DNA of 64,000 nucleotides. Source: Pseudidiomarina halophila. Its GTDB lineage: Bacteria; Pseudomonadota; Gammaproteobacteria; Enterobacterales; Alteromonadaceae. Position 1 is the first letter of the stretch. Every line of letters begins with the position of its first letter. Location of the stretch: positions 62,001 through 126,000 of the forward strand of contig NZ_PIPW01000001.1 of assembly GCF_003987215.1 (NCBI RefSeq). Reading direction: 5' to 3'. The translations under genes and the position numbers were made by a program. Shown one piece after another: positions 1 to 9,532 of the stretch. Below the pieces are notes generated by a model, which did not search any database, was not told the origin of the DNA, and worked only from the letters and a program-made list of their open reading frames with translations.

Positions 1-973
1 TCCGACGATGATATTCCGCGAACTAAATTTTATGCCACATGATACTACAGCGGATTATGAGGCAATAATTTATGGTGGTGGAACGTTATTTTACTCGTAT
101 AGTAACGCTCAATCCCAAAGTAAGATTATACGGTTTTCTAAGAAAGTGTACTCAGTAATTAAGAAACCAAAAGTATTGTACGATTTTTTTTACAGTATGC
201 TAAAAATTAGAAAGGCTTCCAAAACGTCAGATATAATTATGCTAGGCATGGGATTCGGTCCGTTTCATGGAAATAAACTGCAGCTGAGTAGGGTACGTGA
301 TATCGCGTCGAATACAAAAATCATCGGCGTACGGGACGTGAAGTCTCTGGACTGTCTAGATGAAATCAACGTAAGTAACACATTTCTAATGCATGATTTG
401 TGTCTGACAAGAGAGTTTAGTGATTATCTGAAAACAAACGGTAATAAACCACCGGTCAATACAAGTGATTTAAGTAAAACTTATCTAACCGTGATCCCAA
501 GAGATTGGAACCGTACAGAAAATGGCAAACTTCTATCATTTAAGTTGAAAAGGTATTGTGGCAAAGTTCTGGAAGACGGGAAGGGCATTAACTTTCAATT
601 TTATAGTTTAATTGAAGACCAAGAATGGAAATCATTCGCGGAAGGCTTGCAGAGTAGATATCCGGACCTAGTAAATATAACTACTTGGAATCCTAGACTC
701 GAATCAATGCGTGATTTCATATGTCAATTGGAAGACACTGAATTTGTGATATCAATGCGTTTTCATGGCGCTATTTTTTCGATGTTGCTACAAGCTCCAT
801 GCTTTATTGTTCCTATAGACCAGAAGCTCACACAACTATCGGCTAGATATGGACTTAGAGAATGGAATGACCAGATTTTCTCACTCTGCAAATACAGCCT
901 AACGCTCGATACTGAAACGGCGTTAAACGAAAACAGCGATTTGTTAATAAAAATATTTGAGAAGATAAGTTGA
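1..973 (+). CDS. Polysaccharide pyruvyl transferase family protein, 5' end outside window
   Basis: The reading frame is open to the left edge, so the gene is partial; the first in-window ATG at 8 is probably internal. Members of this family transfer pyruvate from phosphoenolpyruvate to a sugar as a ketal during surface glycan synthesis. Supporting signs are the AIIYGGGTLF segment near residue 20 (in complete members it is normally preceded by an N-terminal Rossmann-like stretch, missing here) and the late RFHGAIFSMLLQAP segment with the family Arg-x-His motif. The stop at 971-973 overlaps the TTG start of the polymerase gene, so the two are co-translated. The sequence is visibly A+T-richer than the 3' part of the cluster, typical of exchanged surface-polysaccharide genes. 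Some family members lack proven pyruvyl transfer, so substrate is unknown. Confidence 0.8.
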   Translation, partial: PTMIFRELNFMPHDTTADYEAIIYGGGTLFYSYSNAQSQSKIIRFSKKVYSVIKKPKVLYDFFYSMLKIRKASKTSDIIMLGMGFGPFHGNKLQLSRVRDIASNTKIIGVRDVKSLDCLDEINVSNTFLMHDLCLTREFSDYLKTNGNKPPVNTSDLSKTYLTVIPRDWNRTENGKLLSFKLKRYCGKVLEDGKGINFQFYSLIEDQEWKSFAEGLQSRYPDLVNITTWNPRLESMRDFICQLEDTEFVISMRFHGAIFSMLLQAPCFIVPIDQKLTQLSARYGLREWNDQIFSLCKYSLTLDTETALNENSDLLIKIFEKIS

Positions 974-2163
974 ATATTAAGAATATAATCCTTCTTTTAG
1001 TTGCGCTTGTACTACCGCTTGCAACTCCGCAACCCATCATAAGCGAAGTTTTTAATGTATTTCTATTTATCGGTTTAGTAGTGGTTTACTTGGCAGTGAT
1101 GTTGAGTTCGACGCGCATTCTCAAACGAGAAAACAATAGTTTTATGTTTATCATTTTTCTCGGGGCGTCATGGATGTTAATGTCCCTTACCATTAACGCT
1201 GTTATTACGGATTATGAGTTTTCTGTTTTTTGGGCAGTATTGAAAATATTGATTTGGTTGACAACTATCCCTTTGTTGCTGGGTTTTGCAAAACAGAATT
1301 GGGAGACGTTTCTTCCTATCAGCCTCCGCATACTACAGTTGGTCGTAGTTGTAATATCTTTAGGATTATACTTGTCCCTCATCAATTCAGATGTAAGTCG
1401 GTTTTTTGCTGGCAACTATGGATTGTCGTATGCCGAGATTAGTGCGATGCTTCAATACTATAATGATAGGCCCTCATCGTTTCTAGGAAACCCCAACTTT
1501 CTTGGTGTTTTTAGTGCTTTTTGTTTTATAGTTCTATCAATGTCCGAGGCTAACAAGCAGAAGCTTAATGTTTTGCTTTTATCATTCCTTATTTGCAACA
1601 TACTTTTATCTCGATCTCGGACGGCGTTAATCATCTTAATGGTTTTCATTATTTTAAACCTTTTTTATAATATAACACATTTGCGGAAAGGATCCGGTTT
1701 AGGATTTTTGTTTTTATTCATCATGATAACGTTCGCTTTCTTTACTCTTAATAGTACCGATATTTATATCTCTAGATATATATCAAATATTAATTTGGCA
1801 GGGCGCGAGCAAATTTGGTTTAAGTTAATCGAGGAAATTTCTGCTTTGGAGATTTTGCTTGGTTCTTATGGCAATTATCAAGATGGAATAACTTTGGATA
1901 GTGATTATCTATTTGTTTTGTATTTTTCAGGTTTTATCGGTGTCTTTTTACTTTGCTTAATGTATGTGCGTATTTTGATGAGTGTAAGATTCGCTAGAGA
2001 AGTTGTTTTTTTTATGATTCCGATGCTTACGGCAAGTTTAGCCCTTTCTCTGATAAGTACGACCAAAATGTTCCTGCCAACACTGATTCTACTGACAATA
2101 AGTTTCTGTTTGGCTTTCAAGCGTATTAATTGCTCTAGAATAGAAAGTGAGGTACTCCAATGA
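970..2163 (+). CDS. O-antigen/exopolysaccharide polymerase-like membrane protein (Wzy-like)
   Basis: A 397-residue polytopic protein with about ten hydrophobic segments, the first beginning right after the start (NIILLLVALVLPLATP). A soluble loop near residues 275-320 contains AGREQIWFKLIEEISALEIL followed by LDSDYLFVLYFSG, the layout seen in O-antigen ligase/polymerase (Wzy/WaaL) proteins. It would act in the inner membrane, joining lipid-linked repeat units on the periplasmic side. The start is TTG at 970, overlapping the upstream stop; the next Met is about residue 44, too far in because it would remove a membrane helix. The end overlaps the next gene by ATGA. Low sequence conservation means polymerase versus ligase cannot be settled; position in the cluster favours polymerase. 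Confidence 0.72.
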   Translation: MNIKNIILLLVALVLPLATPQPIISEVFNVFLFIGLVVVYLAVMLSSTRILKRENNSFMFIIFLGASWMLMSLTINAVITDYEFSVFWAVLKILIWLTTIPLLLGFAKQNWETFLPISLRILQLVVVVISLGLYLSLINSDVSRFFAGNYGLSYAEISAMLQYYNDRPSSFLGNPNFLGVFSAFCFIVLSMSEANKQKLNVLLLSFLICNILLSRSRTALIILMVFIILNLFYNITHLRKGSGLGFLFLFIMITFAFFTLNSTDIYISRYISNINLAGREQIWFKLIEEISALEILLGSYGNYQDGITLDSDYLFVLYFSGFIGVFLLCLMYVRILMSVRFAREVVFFMIPMLTASLALSLISTTKMFLPTLILLTISFCLAFKRINCSRIESEVLQ

Positions 2164-3206
2164 GTCTAAAAGTAGCTGTTTCGCTTCCGGATTTGACGTT
2201 CACTCGAGCAGGGGGGTTACGTACGCAGTTCGAAAGGACTACGGAAGAACTTGAAAAGCTTGGATGTGAAATTACTTATTTTACGGGTGCCAATTTCGAG
2301 GAGCTACGGTCAGTTGATCTTTGCCACATTTTCAGCATGAACTCACCAACATACTTTAAGGGGATTGCCCTTAAGAAGCTAAACAAACCATTGGTTTATT
2401 CATCTGTAATGTGGCGAGAAAGCAAGCCCGTGTTTATTAGGACGTTACTAAATTTATCTGATGCGTTGCCGTTTAAGATATTTAACGATGTTGTTGCGTG
2501 TCGGGACTTAAGTAGGCTGTCTGACGTAATCCTCCCGAACACTAATCAAGAAAAAGAATGGCTTCGAAAGGCTATTGGAGTTGACCCTAAAAAAATGCTG
2601 GTGGTTCCGAACGGAGCCGACAATAGATTTAAGAACTCAAATTTGGATGAAGTAGATTTGAATTTGCCCTTTGATGATTTTGTGTTTAGTTCCTGTGTGG
2701 TTTATCAACGTAAGAATCTTGTTCGATTGGCAGATGCGTGTTTGGAAAATGGCTTTCCATTGGTGATTGCCGGACCGATCGAAGACGAAGGCATTTTTGA
2801 TCTAATACAGAAGAAGGCTGAACGGGGATTATCTGTAAAATTCTTAGGTGGCTTAGCAAATGATGATGTGATGTTGGGTGCTCTATATAAGAGGTGTCGT
2901 GTTTTCGCACTACCCTCATTCTACGAAACGCCTGGGATATCAGCTCTTGAAGCAGGTCTTCAAGGCGGTAATATTGTTGTGACAAAGGTTGGGGGAGCAG
3001 AACAGTATTTCGGCGAATATGCACGATATGTAGACCCATATGACAAGCGCGATATATCGGACAAGTTAGCGGATGCTTGGCACAACCCTTTATCTCAGCG
3101 ACAAAAAGAGGAATTGGCTTCTCATATTGCAGATAAATACTCTTGGTTGGCTGTAGCTCAACATACAAAGCAGGTTTATGAGGAAGTCGTTAATGGCAAG
3201 ATATAG
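2160..3206 (+). CDS. Glycosyltransferase family 4 (GT-B) protein
   Basis: A 348-residue cytoplasmic or membrane-associated GT-B glycosyltransferase. The N-terminal half starts with VAVSLPDLTFTRAGGLRTQ, a glycine-containing acceptor loop. The C-terminal half has the donor-binding region ALPSFYETPGISALEAGLQG, with the E-x7-E type spacing of retaining GT4 enzymes, near residues 255-280. It shares an ATGA overlap with the polymerase gene (2160-2163) and its 3' end overlaps the next glycosyltransferase by 14 bases. It should add one sugar of the repeat unit; donor and linkage cannot be read from sequence. Confidence 0.85.
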   Translation: MSLKVAVSLPDLTFTRAGGLRTQFERTTEELEKLGCEITYFTGANFEELRSVDLCHIFSMNSPTYFKGIALKKLNKPLVYSSVMWRESKPVFIRTLLNLSDALPFKIFNDVVACRDLSRLSDVILPNTNQEKEWLRKAIGVDPKKMLVVPNGADNRFKNSNLDEVDLNLPFDDFVFSSCVVYQRKNLVRLADACLENGFPLVIAGPIEDEGIFDLIQKKAERGLSVKFLGGLANDDVMLGALYKRCRVFALPSFYETPGISALEAGLQGGNIVVTKVGGAEQYFGEYARYVDPYDKRDISDKLADAWHNPLSQRQKEELASHIADKYSWLAVAQHTKQVYEEVVNGKI

Positions 3207-4242
3207 AGGTGTTATTGTTGGCGCCCTTCCCTTGCCTGTAGGTGGCGTCTCTACATTTATTTATCGGTTATTGGAAAATGTACTTACGAATAATGACGTC
3301 GTCATTGATCTTTATCCAAGTGACTCTAAAGTACGTACAGCTAACCAAGTGCCAATATCAACTTGTAGAGGAAGCTCGATACAAAGATTTGCTTGCCTCT
3401 TTATTTTCCTCTTGCGTAATCAATATTCCTTTGTGCACTTCAACTTCTCAACATTAAAGGCGTTATTTGGATTTTTGATTCTACCTAAAAAATCGAAGTG
3501 GATACTAACTTTGCATAATGGAGGCATAGCAGAGGAATATGAGCGAGGTAATAAACTAACAAAGTGGATCTTAAAGAGAGCTATAAAACGTTTTGATGTT
3601 GTCCACTCAATTTCGGAGAGCCAACGATCATTTTATGATCATTTCCAATACCAAAGTCAATTAGTCGAACATTTCTCAACGTATATACGCCCATCAAAAC
3701 AATTAAGTCCTCAACTACCTACGAGCATAAGTGAATGGTTAAAACTCCATAAAAGCAAACATAGAAAAATTTTACTAAGTTCTGGCTACTGGCGTTCAGT
3801 TTATAACTTTGAGGAAATGATAAGATTTTTAGCATCTGAAAGTGGTCAGTTGTTTGCTGGGATAATTGTTATTTACGGCGAGCAATCAGCTCGATTAATA
3901 TCAGAGCTAAAGACTGAATACTCCAATATTGAAAATTTGCTAATCACTAACTCCTGGAGTCAGGAAGTTTTCTTAGAGCTTCAAATGTCAGTAGATTTTT
4001 ATGTGCGTTTGAATTCGGAAGACAGTTTTGGAATCGCAGTAGCTGATGCCGTAACTCTCGGAGTTAAAGTGTTAGCATCTGACGTTTGTGAACGCTATCC
4101 AGGTACAATTATTTTTCCAATCTCGGAAATTGAGAATTGGCATCTATACCTTAATTCAGAGCCGAATGTTAACTTTGCTATAGCATCCGAAGACCTCGAT
4201 TCTCAGAATGCCTTACGACAACTATACAATAAATTGAGTTAA
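3193..4242 (+). CDS. Glycosyltransferase (GT4-like), second of the pair
   Basis: A 349-residue protein with a GT-B layout: N-terminal YRGVIVGALPLPVGGVSTF nucleotide-fold start, central ILTLHNGGIAEEYERG, and a C-terminal donor-site segment NSEDSFGIAVADAVTLGVKV that parallels the E-F/G-x-E region of GT4 enzymes. I chose ATG 3193 because GAGGAAG lies six bases upstream; an in-frame ATG at 3178 lies before that site. The gene overlaps the upstream glycosyltransferase by 14 bases. It is A+T rich and divergent, so the sugar specificity is unknown. About 60 bases separate it from the following oxidoreductase, the largest gap in the left part of the cluster, where a new promoter could sit. Confidence 0.75.
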   Translation: MARYRGVIVGALPLPVGGVSTFIYRLLENVLTNNDVVIDLYPSDSKVRTANQVPISTCRGSSIQRFACLFIFLLRNQYSFVHFNFSTLKALFGFLILPKKSKWILTLHNGGIAEEYERGNKLTKWILKRAIKRFDVVHSISESQRSFYDHFQYQSQLVEHFSTYIRPSKQLSPQLPTSISEWLKLHKSKHRKILLSSGYWRSVYNFEEMIRFLASESGQLFAGIIVIYGEQSARLISELKTEYSNIENLLITNSWSQEVFLELQMSVDFYVRLNSEDSFGIAVADAVTLGVKVLASDVCERYPGTIIFPISEIENWHLYLNSEPNVNFAIASEDLDSQNALRQLYNKLS

Positions 4243-4303
4243 GCAAACTTTGCCCCACATCTCTGTTAATATCATGACAACAGAATAGACGAGTATTAAT
4301 TTC

Positions 4304-6436
4304 ATGAAGCAAGTTTTACAAGACCTTGGGAACGGAGATTCTTATCTAGCCGAAGCTCCGAGCCCCTCTTTAGTCGCTGGTTCAATTATTTCAGAAACGA
4401 AAATATCCCTTATTTCATCTGGAACAGAACGGAGTTTAATCGACTTCGGAAGGGCTTCTATTCTGGACAAAGCACGGCAGCAACCTGACAAGGTAAAAAT
4501 GGTGCTTGAAAAAGTTAAAACAGACGGATTAGCCACTACGATTGGTGCTGTTAGATCCAAGCTAACGCAACCGCTACCGCTTGGTTACTGCAATGTAGGT
4601 GTTATCAATTCAGTTGGGATGAACTGTAATGATTTTAAGGCTGGTGATCGCGTTGTATCGAACGGCCCTCATGCGGACGTTGTTCGTGTTGCCAAGAACC
4701 TCTGCGCTAAAATTCCAGACAACGTTTCGAACGACGAAGCATCATTTACAGTTGTAGCAAGTATTGGTCTTCAAGGTATTCGGTTGGTCAACCCTACTTT
4801 GGGTGAGACCATAGCCGTAACAGGTGTTGGATTAATTGGTCTGCTAACCGTCCAGTTGCTGCGAGCGCATGGATGTCGCGTATTAGCGATAGACTTCGAT
4901 GAATCTAAGCTTGCTCTGGCCAGACTATTTGGAGCCGAAACTTGTAATCTTGGTAAGGGGGAAGACCCAGTGGAGGCAGGCATCAGATTCAGTCGAGGAA
5001 ATGGCGTCGATGCGATCATAATCACTGCCTCAACTAAGTCTTCAGATCCAGTAACTCAGGCCGCCCGAATGAGTCGTAAGCGTGGCCGTATAGTTCTAGT
5101 AGGAGTAACAGGGTTAGCGCTTAATCGCGCTGATTTTTACGAAAAAGAACTTAGGTTCCAAGTTTCTTGTTCATATGGTCCAGGTCGTTATGATCCCAAT
5201 TATGAAGAGAAGGGGCAGGACTATCCATTAGGTTTTGTTCGTTGGACAGAACAACGTAACTTCGAAGCAATTCTCGATATGATGGCGTCAGGCCGATTGG
5301 ATGTGAAGCCATTAATTACGCACCGTTACGCATTTAATCAGGCTGATAAAGCTTATGAGACGCTAAGCAACGATAAGAGCGCACTTGGAATATTATTGAA
5401 GTATGAACACCCTGTAGAAGAGCGCCATAGATCTACGGTCGTTTTTAACAATAATTACCAACATAACCCTACGGAACCCTCTATTGGTTTTATAGGTGCA
5501 GGAAATTATGCTTCTCGTATGCTAATACCTGCGTTTAAGGCTGCTAATGCACAGCTCTATTCGATCGCAACATCCAGTGGGATCAATGGAGTCATTCATG
5601 GTAAGAAAGCCGGATTTAAAGAGACTACAACCGATACCGATGGCCTGCTAGCCAGTGAAGATGTGAACACAGTCGTGATCGTCACTCGTCACAACAGTCA
5701 TGCACGCTTTGTTAAGAAAGCGGTGGAAGCTGGAAAGCACACATTTGTAGAGAAACCTTTAGCGATCAATTTTGATGAGTTGAGTGAGATTAAAACCGCA
5801 TATGAAGCTATAGAAACGCCGCCGTTGCTCATGGTCGGTTTCAATCGTCGTTTTTCTCCGCAAGTTCAAAGGATGAAATTGCTTCTAGAACCAGTAAAGC
5901 AGCCCAAAACCCTTATTTTAACTATGAACGCCGGGGCTATTCCCGCAGATCATTGGACGCAAGATATGGAAGTTGGTGGAGGCCGCATCATCGGAGAAGC
6001 ATGTCATTTTATTGATCTCGCACGCTTCCTGGTGGGGTCGGACATAATCTCTGTTCAGTCTAGACGTATGGGCGACACTAATACCGGTGAGATTACTGAA
6101 GATAAAGCATCAATAACCCTAGGGTTTGCCGACGGGTCACTTGCAACCATTCATTATTTCGCGAATGGTGCCAGCAGTTTTCCTAAAGAACGTGTCGAGG
6201 TATTTGCCGCGGGGCGCGTATTACAGCTCGATAATTTCAGAAAGTTGAAGGGTTATAATTGGCCAGGTTTCCGAAAAATGAACTTGTGGCGTCAAGACAA
6301 AGGTCAAGAAGCCTGTGCTAAAGCATTTCTAGATGCTATTCGCAATGGTGAACCAAGCCCCATTCCGGCAAGTGAGCTTTTCGAAGTGGCACGAGTTACA
6401 CTTGAAGCCGCAGACCAACTCCGTAAGCAAAGCTAA
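4304..6436 (+). CDS. Two-domain oxidoreductase: MDR (zinc-dehydrogenase-like) plus Gfo/Idh/MocA
   Basis: A 710-residue fusion. Residues 1 to about 360 form a medium-chain dehydrogenase with GYCNVGVINSVG and the NAD(P)-binding loop VTGVGLIGLLTVQLL. Residues from about 390 form a Gfo/Idh/MocA oxidoreductase, with IGFIGAGNYASRMLIPAFK as the Rossmann start, FVEKPLAI as the family EKP motif and MVGFNRRFSP following it. Such bi-domain proteins recur beside heparinase II/III-like genes in surface-polysaccharide clusters, as here. The likely role is oxidation/epimerisation of a nucleotide or lipid-linked sugar; the substrate is not known. The following lyase gene begins five bases after its stop. Confidence 0.85.
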   Translation: MKQVLQDLGNGDSYLAEAPSPSLVAGSIISETKISLISSGTERSLIDFGRASILDKARQQPDKVKMVLEKVKTDGLATTIGAVRSKLTQPLPLGYCNVGVINSVGMNCNDFKAGDRVVSNGPHADVVRVAKNLCAKIPDNVSNDEASFTVVASIGLQGIRLVNPTLGETIAVTGVGLIGLLTVQLLRAHGCRVLAIDFDESKLALARLFGAETCNLGKGEDPVEAGIRFSRGNGVDAIIITASTKSSDPVTQAARMSRKRGRIVLVGVTGLALNRADFYEKELRFQVSCSYGPGRYDPNYEEKGQDYPLGFVRWTEQRNFEAILDMMASGRLDVKPLITHRYAFNQADKAYETLSNDKSALGILLKYEHPVEERHRSTVVFNNNYQHNPTEPSIGFIGAGNYASRMLIPAFKAANAQLYSIATSSGINGVIHGKKAGFKETTTDTDGLLASEDVNTVVIVTRHNSHARFVKKAVEAGKHTFVEKPLAINFDELSEIKTAYEAIETPPLLMVGFNRRFSPQVQRMKLLLEPVKQPKTLILTMNAGAIPADHWTQDMEVGGGRIIGEACHFIDLARFLVGSDIISVQSRRMGDTNTGEITEDKASITLGFADGSLATIHYFANGASSFPKERVEVFAAGRVLQLDNFRKLKGYNWPGFRKMNLWRQDKGQEACAKAFLDAIRNGEPSPIPASELFEVARVTLEAADQLRKQS

Positions 6437-6440
6437 TTCT

Positions 6441-8315
6441 GTGAAACTCGTTAAGTTAAAAACGCTGGGTCGTCTCGGCCTAGCGAATTTATTCAGAGTA
6501 GCATGGTATCGTTTTTCGATTCGGATGGGTTTAAGTCCGGTTCATAAGCTTAAGGCTGAAGTTCCCCATGCGCCGTTCCTAACCCTGTCTCATGATATTT
6601 CTAGTCACACCTCAATAGTTATAAGATACGAAGTGGATGATGAGAAAATAGAGCTGTTCGGTTCAGAAACCTATTCTTTGCGTCGGACGCATCCTCCGGA
6701 TTGGTTTGAGAGTCCATTTACTAATGATAAAGCTAACGAACAGTGCAAAAACTGGTGGGAGATTTCGGATTTTGATACCAGCGTTGGGGACATAAAGCAG
6801 CTTTGGGAACTCTCACGGTTTGATTGGGTATTGAAACTAGTTCAGCTAGCGCGAGTTCATGCAGTCGATGATCCATCGCGTTCCTCAGAGTACGAGCAAC
6901 AACTGAATTCGTGGTTAGCTGACTGGATTCAACACAATCCACCCTACACCGGCGTCAATTGGAAGTGTGGTCAAGAAGCCTCTATTCGCGTGATGCACCT
7001 AATTTGTGGGGCTAAGATCTCTGGATCCTTGTCTCAACCACCTAGCGGCCTCTTGAATCTTATTGAACTGCACCTGCAGCGAATCGCACCGACGATGAGC
7101 TATGCCGTTGCTCAGGATAATAACCACGGTACATCAGAAGCCGCAGCATTGTTTGTAGGGGGATCATTTCTCGCTGCCCACGGAAGCAAGGCTGGTTCAA
7201 AGTGGGCCAGAAAAGGACGGAAATGGTTAGAAAATCGAGCAGCATATTTGATCGCTACCGATGGTTCATTTAGTCAGTACTCGATCAATTATCATCGAAT
7301 GATGCTAGACACTCTATCGTTTTCTGAGACGGCTAGAGGATGGTTTGGAGCTCCTAAATTTACCTCTACGTTTTATAGTCGTGCGCTTGCCGCAACGAAT
7401 TGGTTGGCTGGAATGACCGATGGAACGACTGGGGATGTCCCGAATCTCGGAGCAAATGATGGTGCGCGCTTGTTCCCCCTCACAAATACAGATTATAGAG
7501 ACTACAGACCTTCTCTGGTATGGGCCTACAAGGTCTTTGCTGACGCTTCTCCAATGAAGCATTTTATGAATGCAGAAGAAAGTGAAGCTGTTTTGTTTTG
7601 GCTGGATCTCCCACCTGCGGAAAAAGAGATCGAAATACCGCGAAATATGCACGCTGAAAAAGGTGGGTTCGTTGCTATGCGCTGTGGAAAAGCAAGAGTA
7701 ATAGTAAATTACCCGCGTTTTCAATTTCGCCCAAGCCAAAACGATTTATTGCATGTCGACTTATGGGTCGACAGTGAGAACCTGCTTCGTGACGCGGGAA
7801 GTTATAGTTATAACTGTGAAGAGCCATGGCAAAGTTACTTTCCAAGCACGGCAGCGCATAATACAGTTCAGTTCGACGAGCGCGATCAAATGCCACGAAT
7901 TAGTCGGTTTTTGCTGGGTGCTTGGCCAAAAGCAAAAGGTGCGGAATTTGAGGTATCTAAGGATGCGTTAGTTCAGAAATTTAGGTGTAGTTACAAGGAC
8001 TACCTTGGTGCAATTCATCATCGCAAAGTTGAGTTAAACGCATACAGACTCGTGATCCGAGATATAGTCAGCGGTTTTAAACAGAAAGCTGTCGCGAGAT
8101 ATCGATTGAGTCCTGAACGTGACTGGAAATGTTCAGACAATGTAGTTTCTGATGGCCGACATACGTTGACTTTTGAAGCCGATGTGTCAATCGATTCTAT
8201 TCGAATCGTTGATGGCTGGGAGTCACGCTATTACTTCCATAAATCTAAAGTCCCGGTTGTGGAAGTCACACTTACCAAATCAGGTAGCCTAACTATGGAG
8301 TATCAGTGGGCATAA
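6441..8315 (+). CDS. Heparinase II/III family polysaccharide lyase-like protein
   Basis: About 624 residues from GTG 6441; the open frame continues upstream into the oxidoreductase gene, but that portion reads as out-of-frame translation. An N-terminal alpha/alpha toroid contains GQEASIRVMHLI and the NNHGTSEAAALFVGG segment (Asn-Asn-His is typical of the family), followed by YSINYHRMMLD. The C-terminal beta-sandwich carries DLLHVDLWVDSENLLRDAG and AAHNTVQFDERDQM. Lyases of this fold cleave uronic-acid glycans by beta-elimination. No clear signal peptide is visible, so it may act inside the cell or at the membrane on the cluster's own product, which probably contains ManNAcA. The stop overlaps the next gene (TAATG). 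Confidence 0.8.
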   Translation: MKLVKLKTLGRLGLANLFRVAWYRFSIRMGLSPVHKLKAEVPHAPFLTLSHDISSHTSIVIRYEVDDEKIELFGSETYSLRRTHPPDWFESPFTNDKANEQCKNWWEISDFDTSVGDIKQLWELSRFDWVLKLVQLARVHAVDDPSRSSEYEQQLNSWLADWIQHNPPYTGVNWKCGQEASIRVMHLICGAKISGSLSQPPSGLLNLIELHLQRIAPTMSYAVAQDNNHGTSEAAALFVGGSFLAAHGSKAGSKWARKGRKWLENRAAYLIATDGSFSQYSINYHRMMLDTLSFSETARGWFGAPKFTSTFYSRALAATNWLAGMTDGTTGDVPNLGANDGARLFPLTNTDYRDYRPSLVWAYKVFADASPMKHFMNAEESEAVLFWLDLPPAEKEIEIPRNMHAEKGGFVAMRCGKARVIVNYPRFQFRPSQNDLLHVDLWVDSENLLRDAGSYSYNCEEPWQSYFPSTAAHNTVQFDERDQMPRISRFLLGAWPKAKGAEFEVSKDALVQKFRCSYKDYLGAIHHRKVELNAYRLVIRDIVSGFKQKAVARYRLSPERDWKCSDNVVSDGRHTLTFEADVSIDSIRIVDGWESRYYFHKSKVPVVEVTLTKSGSLTMEYQWA

Positions 8316-9532
8316 TGAGAATTCTTTATTTCCATCAGCACTTTTCCACCCCAAAAGGTTCATCAGGTATCCGCTCGTATCAAATGGCAAAAACCGCAAT
8401 TCAGAATGGTCATCAAGTGACCATGGTGTGCGGAAGTTATGGTGGCGGTAACACAGGGCTCGAGACACCTTTTATTCGGGGTAAGCGGCAAGGGAAAGTA
8501 GACGGCATCGATATTATTGAGTTTGATTTAGCTTATTCAAATTCAGATGGGCTTGTGAAACGAAGCCTTACGTTTCTAAAGTTTTCGGTTAAAAGCATCG
8601 GAGTTGCGCTCCGACATGACTATGATGTCGTTTTTGCAACCACCACACCGTTAACCGCAGGCATCCCAGGTATTTTCGCGCGTTGGTTACGTCGCAAACC
8701 CTTTGTGTTTGAAGTACGCGATCTTTGGCCTGAGTTGCCTAAAGCTATGGGAGTCATCACCAATCCTATTGTACTTTGGGGGATGTCACTTTTAGAGTGG
8801 GCGAGTTATCACTCAGCGCATCGTTGTATTGGTTTATCGCCAGGCATCGTTGATGGAATAGCTTCCCGTGGAGTTCCTCGTGGAAAAATAACGCTTATTC
8901 CCAACGGTTGTGATGTTGAAATATTTTCCCAGATAAATAAAACATGGAGACCCAAGGGGATCGAGGACAATGATTTCTTAGCGATTTTTACCGGTACACA
9001 CGGTCAGGCCAACGGGCTTGACTCGGTCCTTGAGGGCGCAGCGGAGCTCAAGCGACGCGGGCGAAATGATATAAAATTTGCCTTGGTTGGACAGGGAAAA
9101 CTGAAAACGAACTTGCAGAAACAAGCAGAGGTAATGGGACTGGATAATATTGTTTTCCATGAGCCTGTTCCCAAGCAAGACTTGGTAGATTTGATGGCCG
9201 ACGCTGATATTGGTCTGCAAGTATTAGCGAATGTCCCAGCATTCTATTATGGAACATCACCTAATAAGTTTTTCGATTACATTTCAGCGGGGCTACCAGT
9301 GCTAAATAATTATCCGGGCTGGCTGGCTGAAATGATTCATGAGTATGATTGTGGTTATGCTGTATCTCCGGACAGTCCTAAAGAGTTTGCGGATGCCCTG
9401 GAACATGCAACAGATAATCAGAACGGTTTGCTTGAAAAGGGCCAACGAGCAGCAATGTTAGCGAAGTCAAAATTTGACCGGCGAGATCTAGCTGATAAGT
9501 GGCTTAGTTGGGTTACTGGAGCGGTTCACTAA
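8315..9532 (+). CDS. Glycosyltransferase family 4 protein, WbuB-like
   Basis: 405 residues from ATG 8315, which overlaps the upstream stop (TAATG); a GTG at 8306 is the alternative. The N-terminus MRILYFHQHFSTPKGSSGIR with the following GHQVTMVCGS is the classic start of WbuB-type GT4 enzymes that add an N-acetylated amino sugar. VFEVRDLWPELP and the C-terminal GTSPNKFFDYISAGLPVL donor-binding segment support this. It directly precedes the initiating phosphoglycosyl transferase gene, again with a TAATG overlap, so it may add the second sugar of the repeat unit. Donor specificity is inferred only. Confidence 0.86.
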   Translation: MRILYFHQHFSTPKGSSGIRSYQMAKTAIQNGHQVTMVCGSYGGGNTGLETPFIRGKRQGKVDGIDIIEFDLAYSNSDGLVKRSLTFLKFSVKSIGVALRHDYDVVFATTTPLTAGIPGIFARWLRRKPFVFEVRDLWPELPKAMGVITNPIVLWGMSLLEWASYHSAHRCIGLSPGIVDGIASRGVPRGKITLIPNGCDVEIFSQINKTWRPKGIEDNDFLAIFTGTHGQANGLDSVLEGAAELKRRGRNDIKFALVGQGKLKTNLQKQAEVMGLDNIVFHEPVPKQDLVDLMADADIGLQVLANVPAFYYGTSPNKFFDYISAGLPVLNNYPGWLAEMIHEYDCGYAVSPDSPKEFADALEHATDNQNGLLEKGQRAAMLAKSKFDRRDLADKWLSWVTGAVH

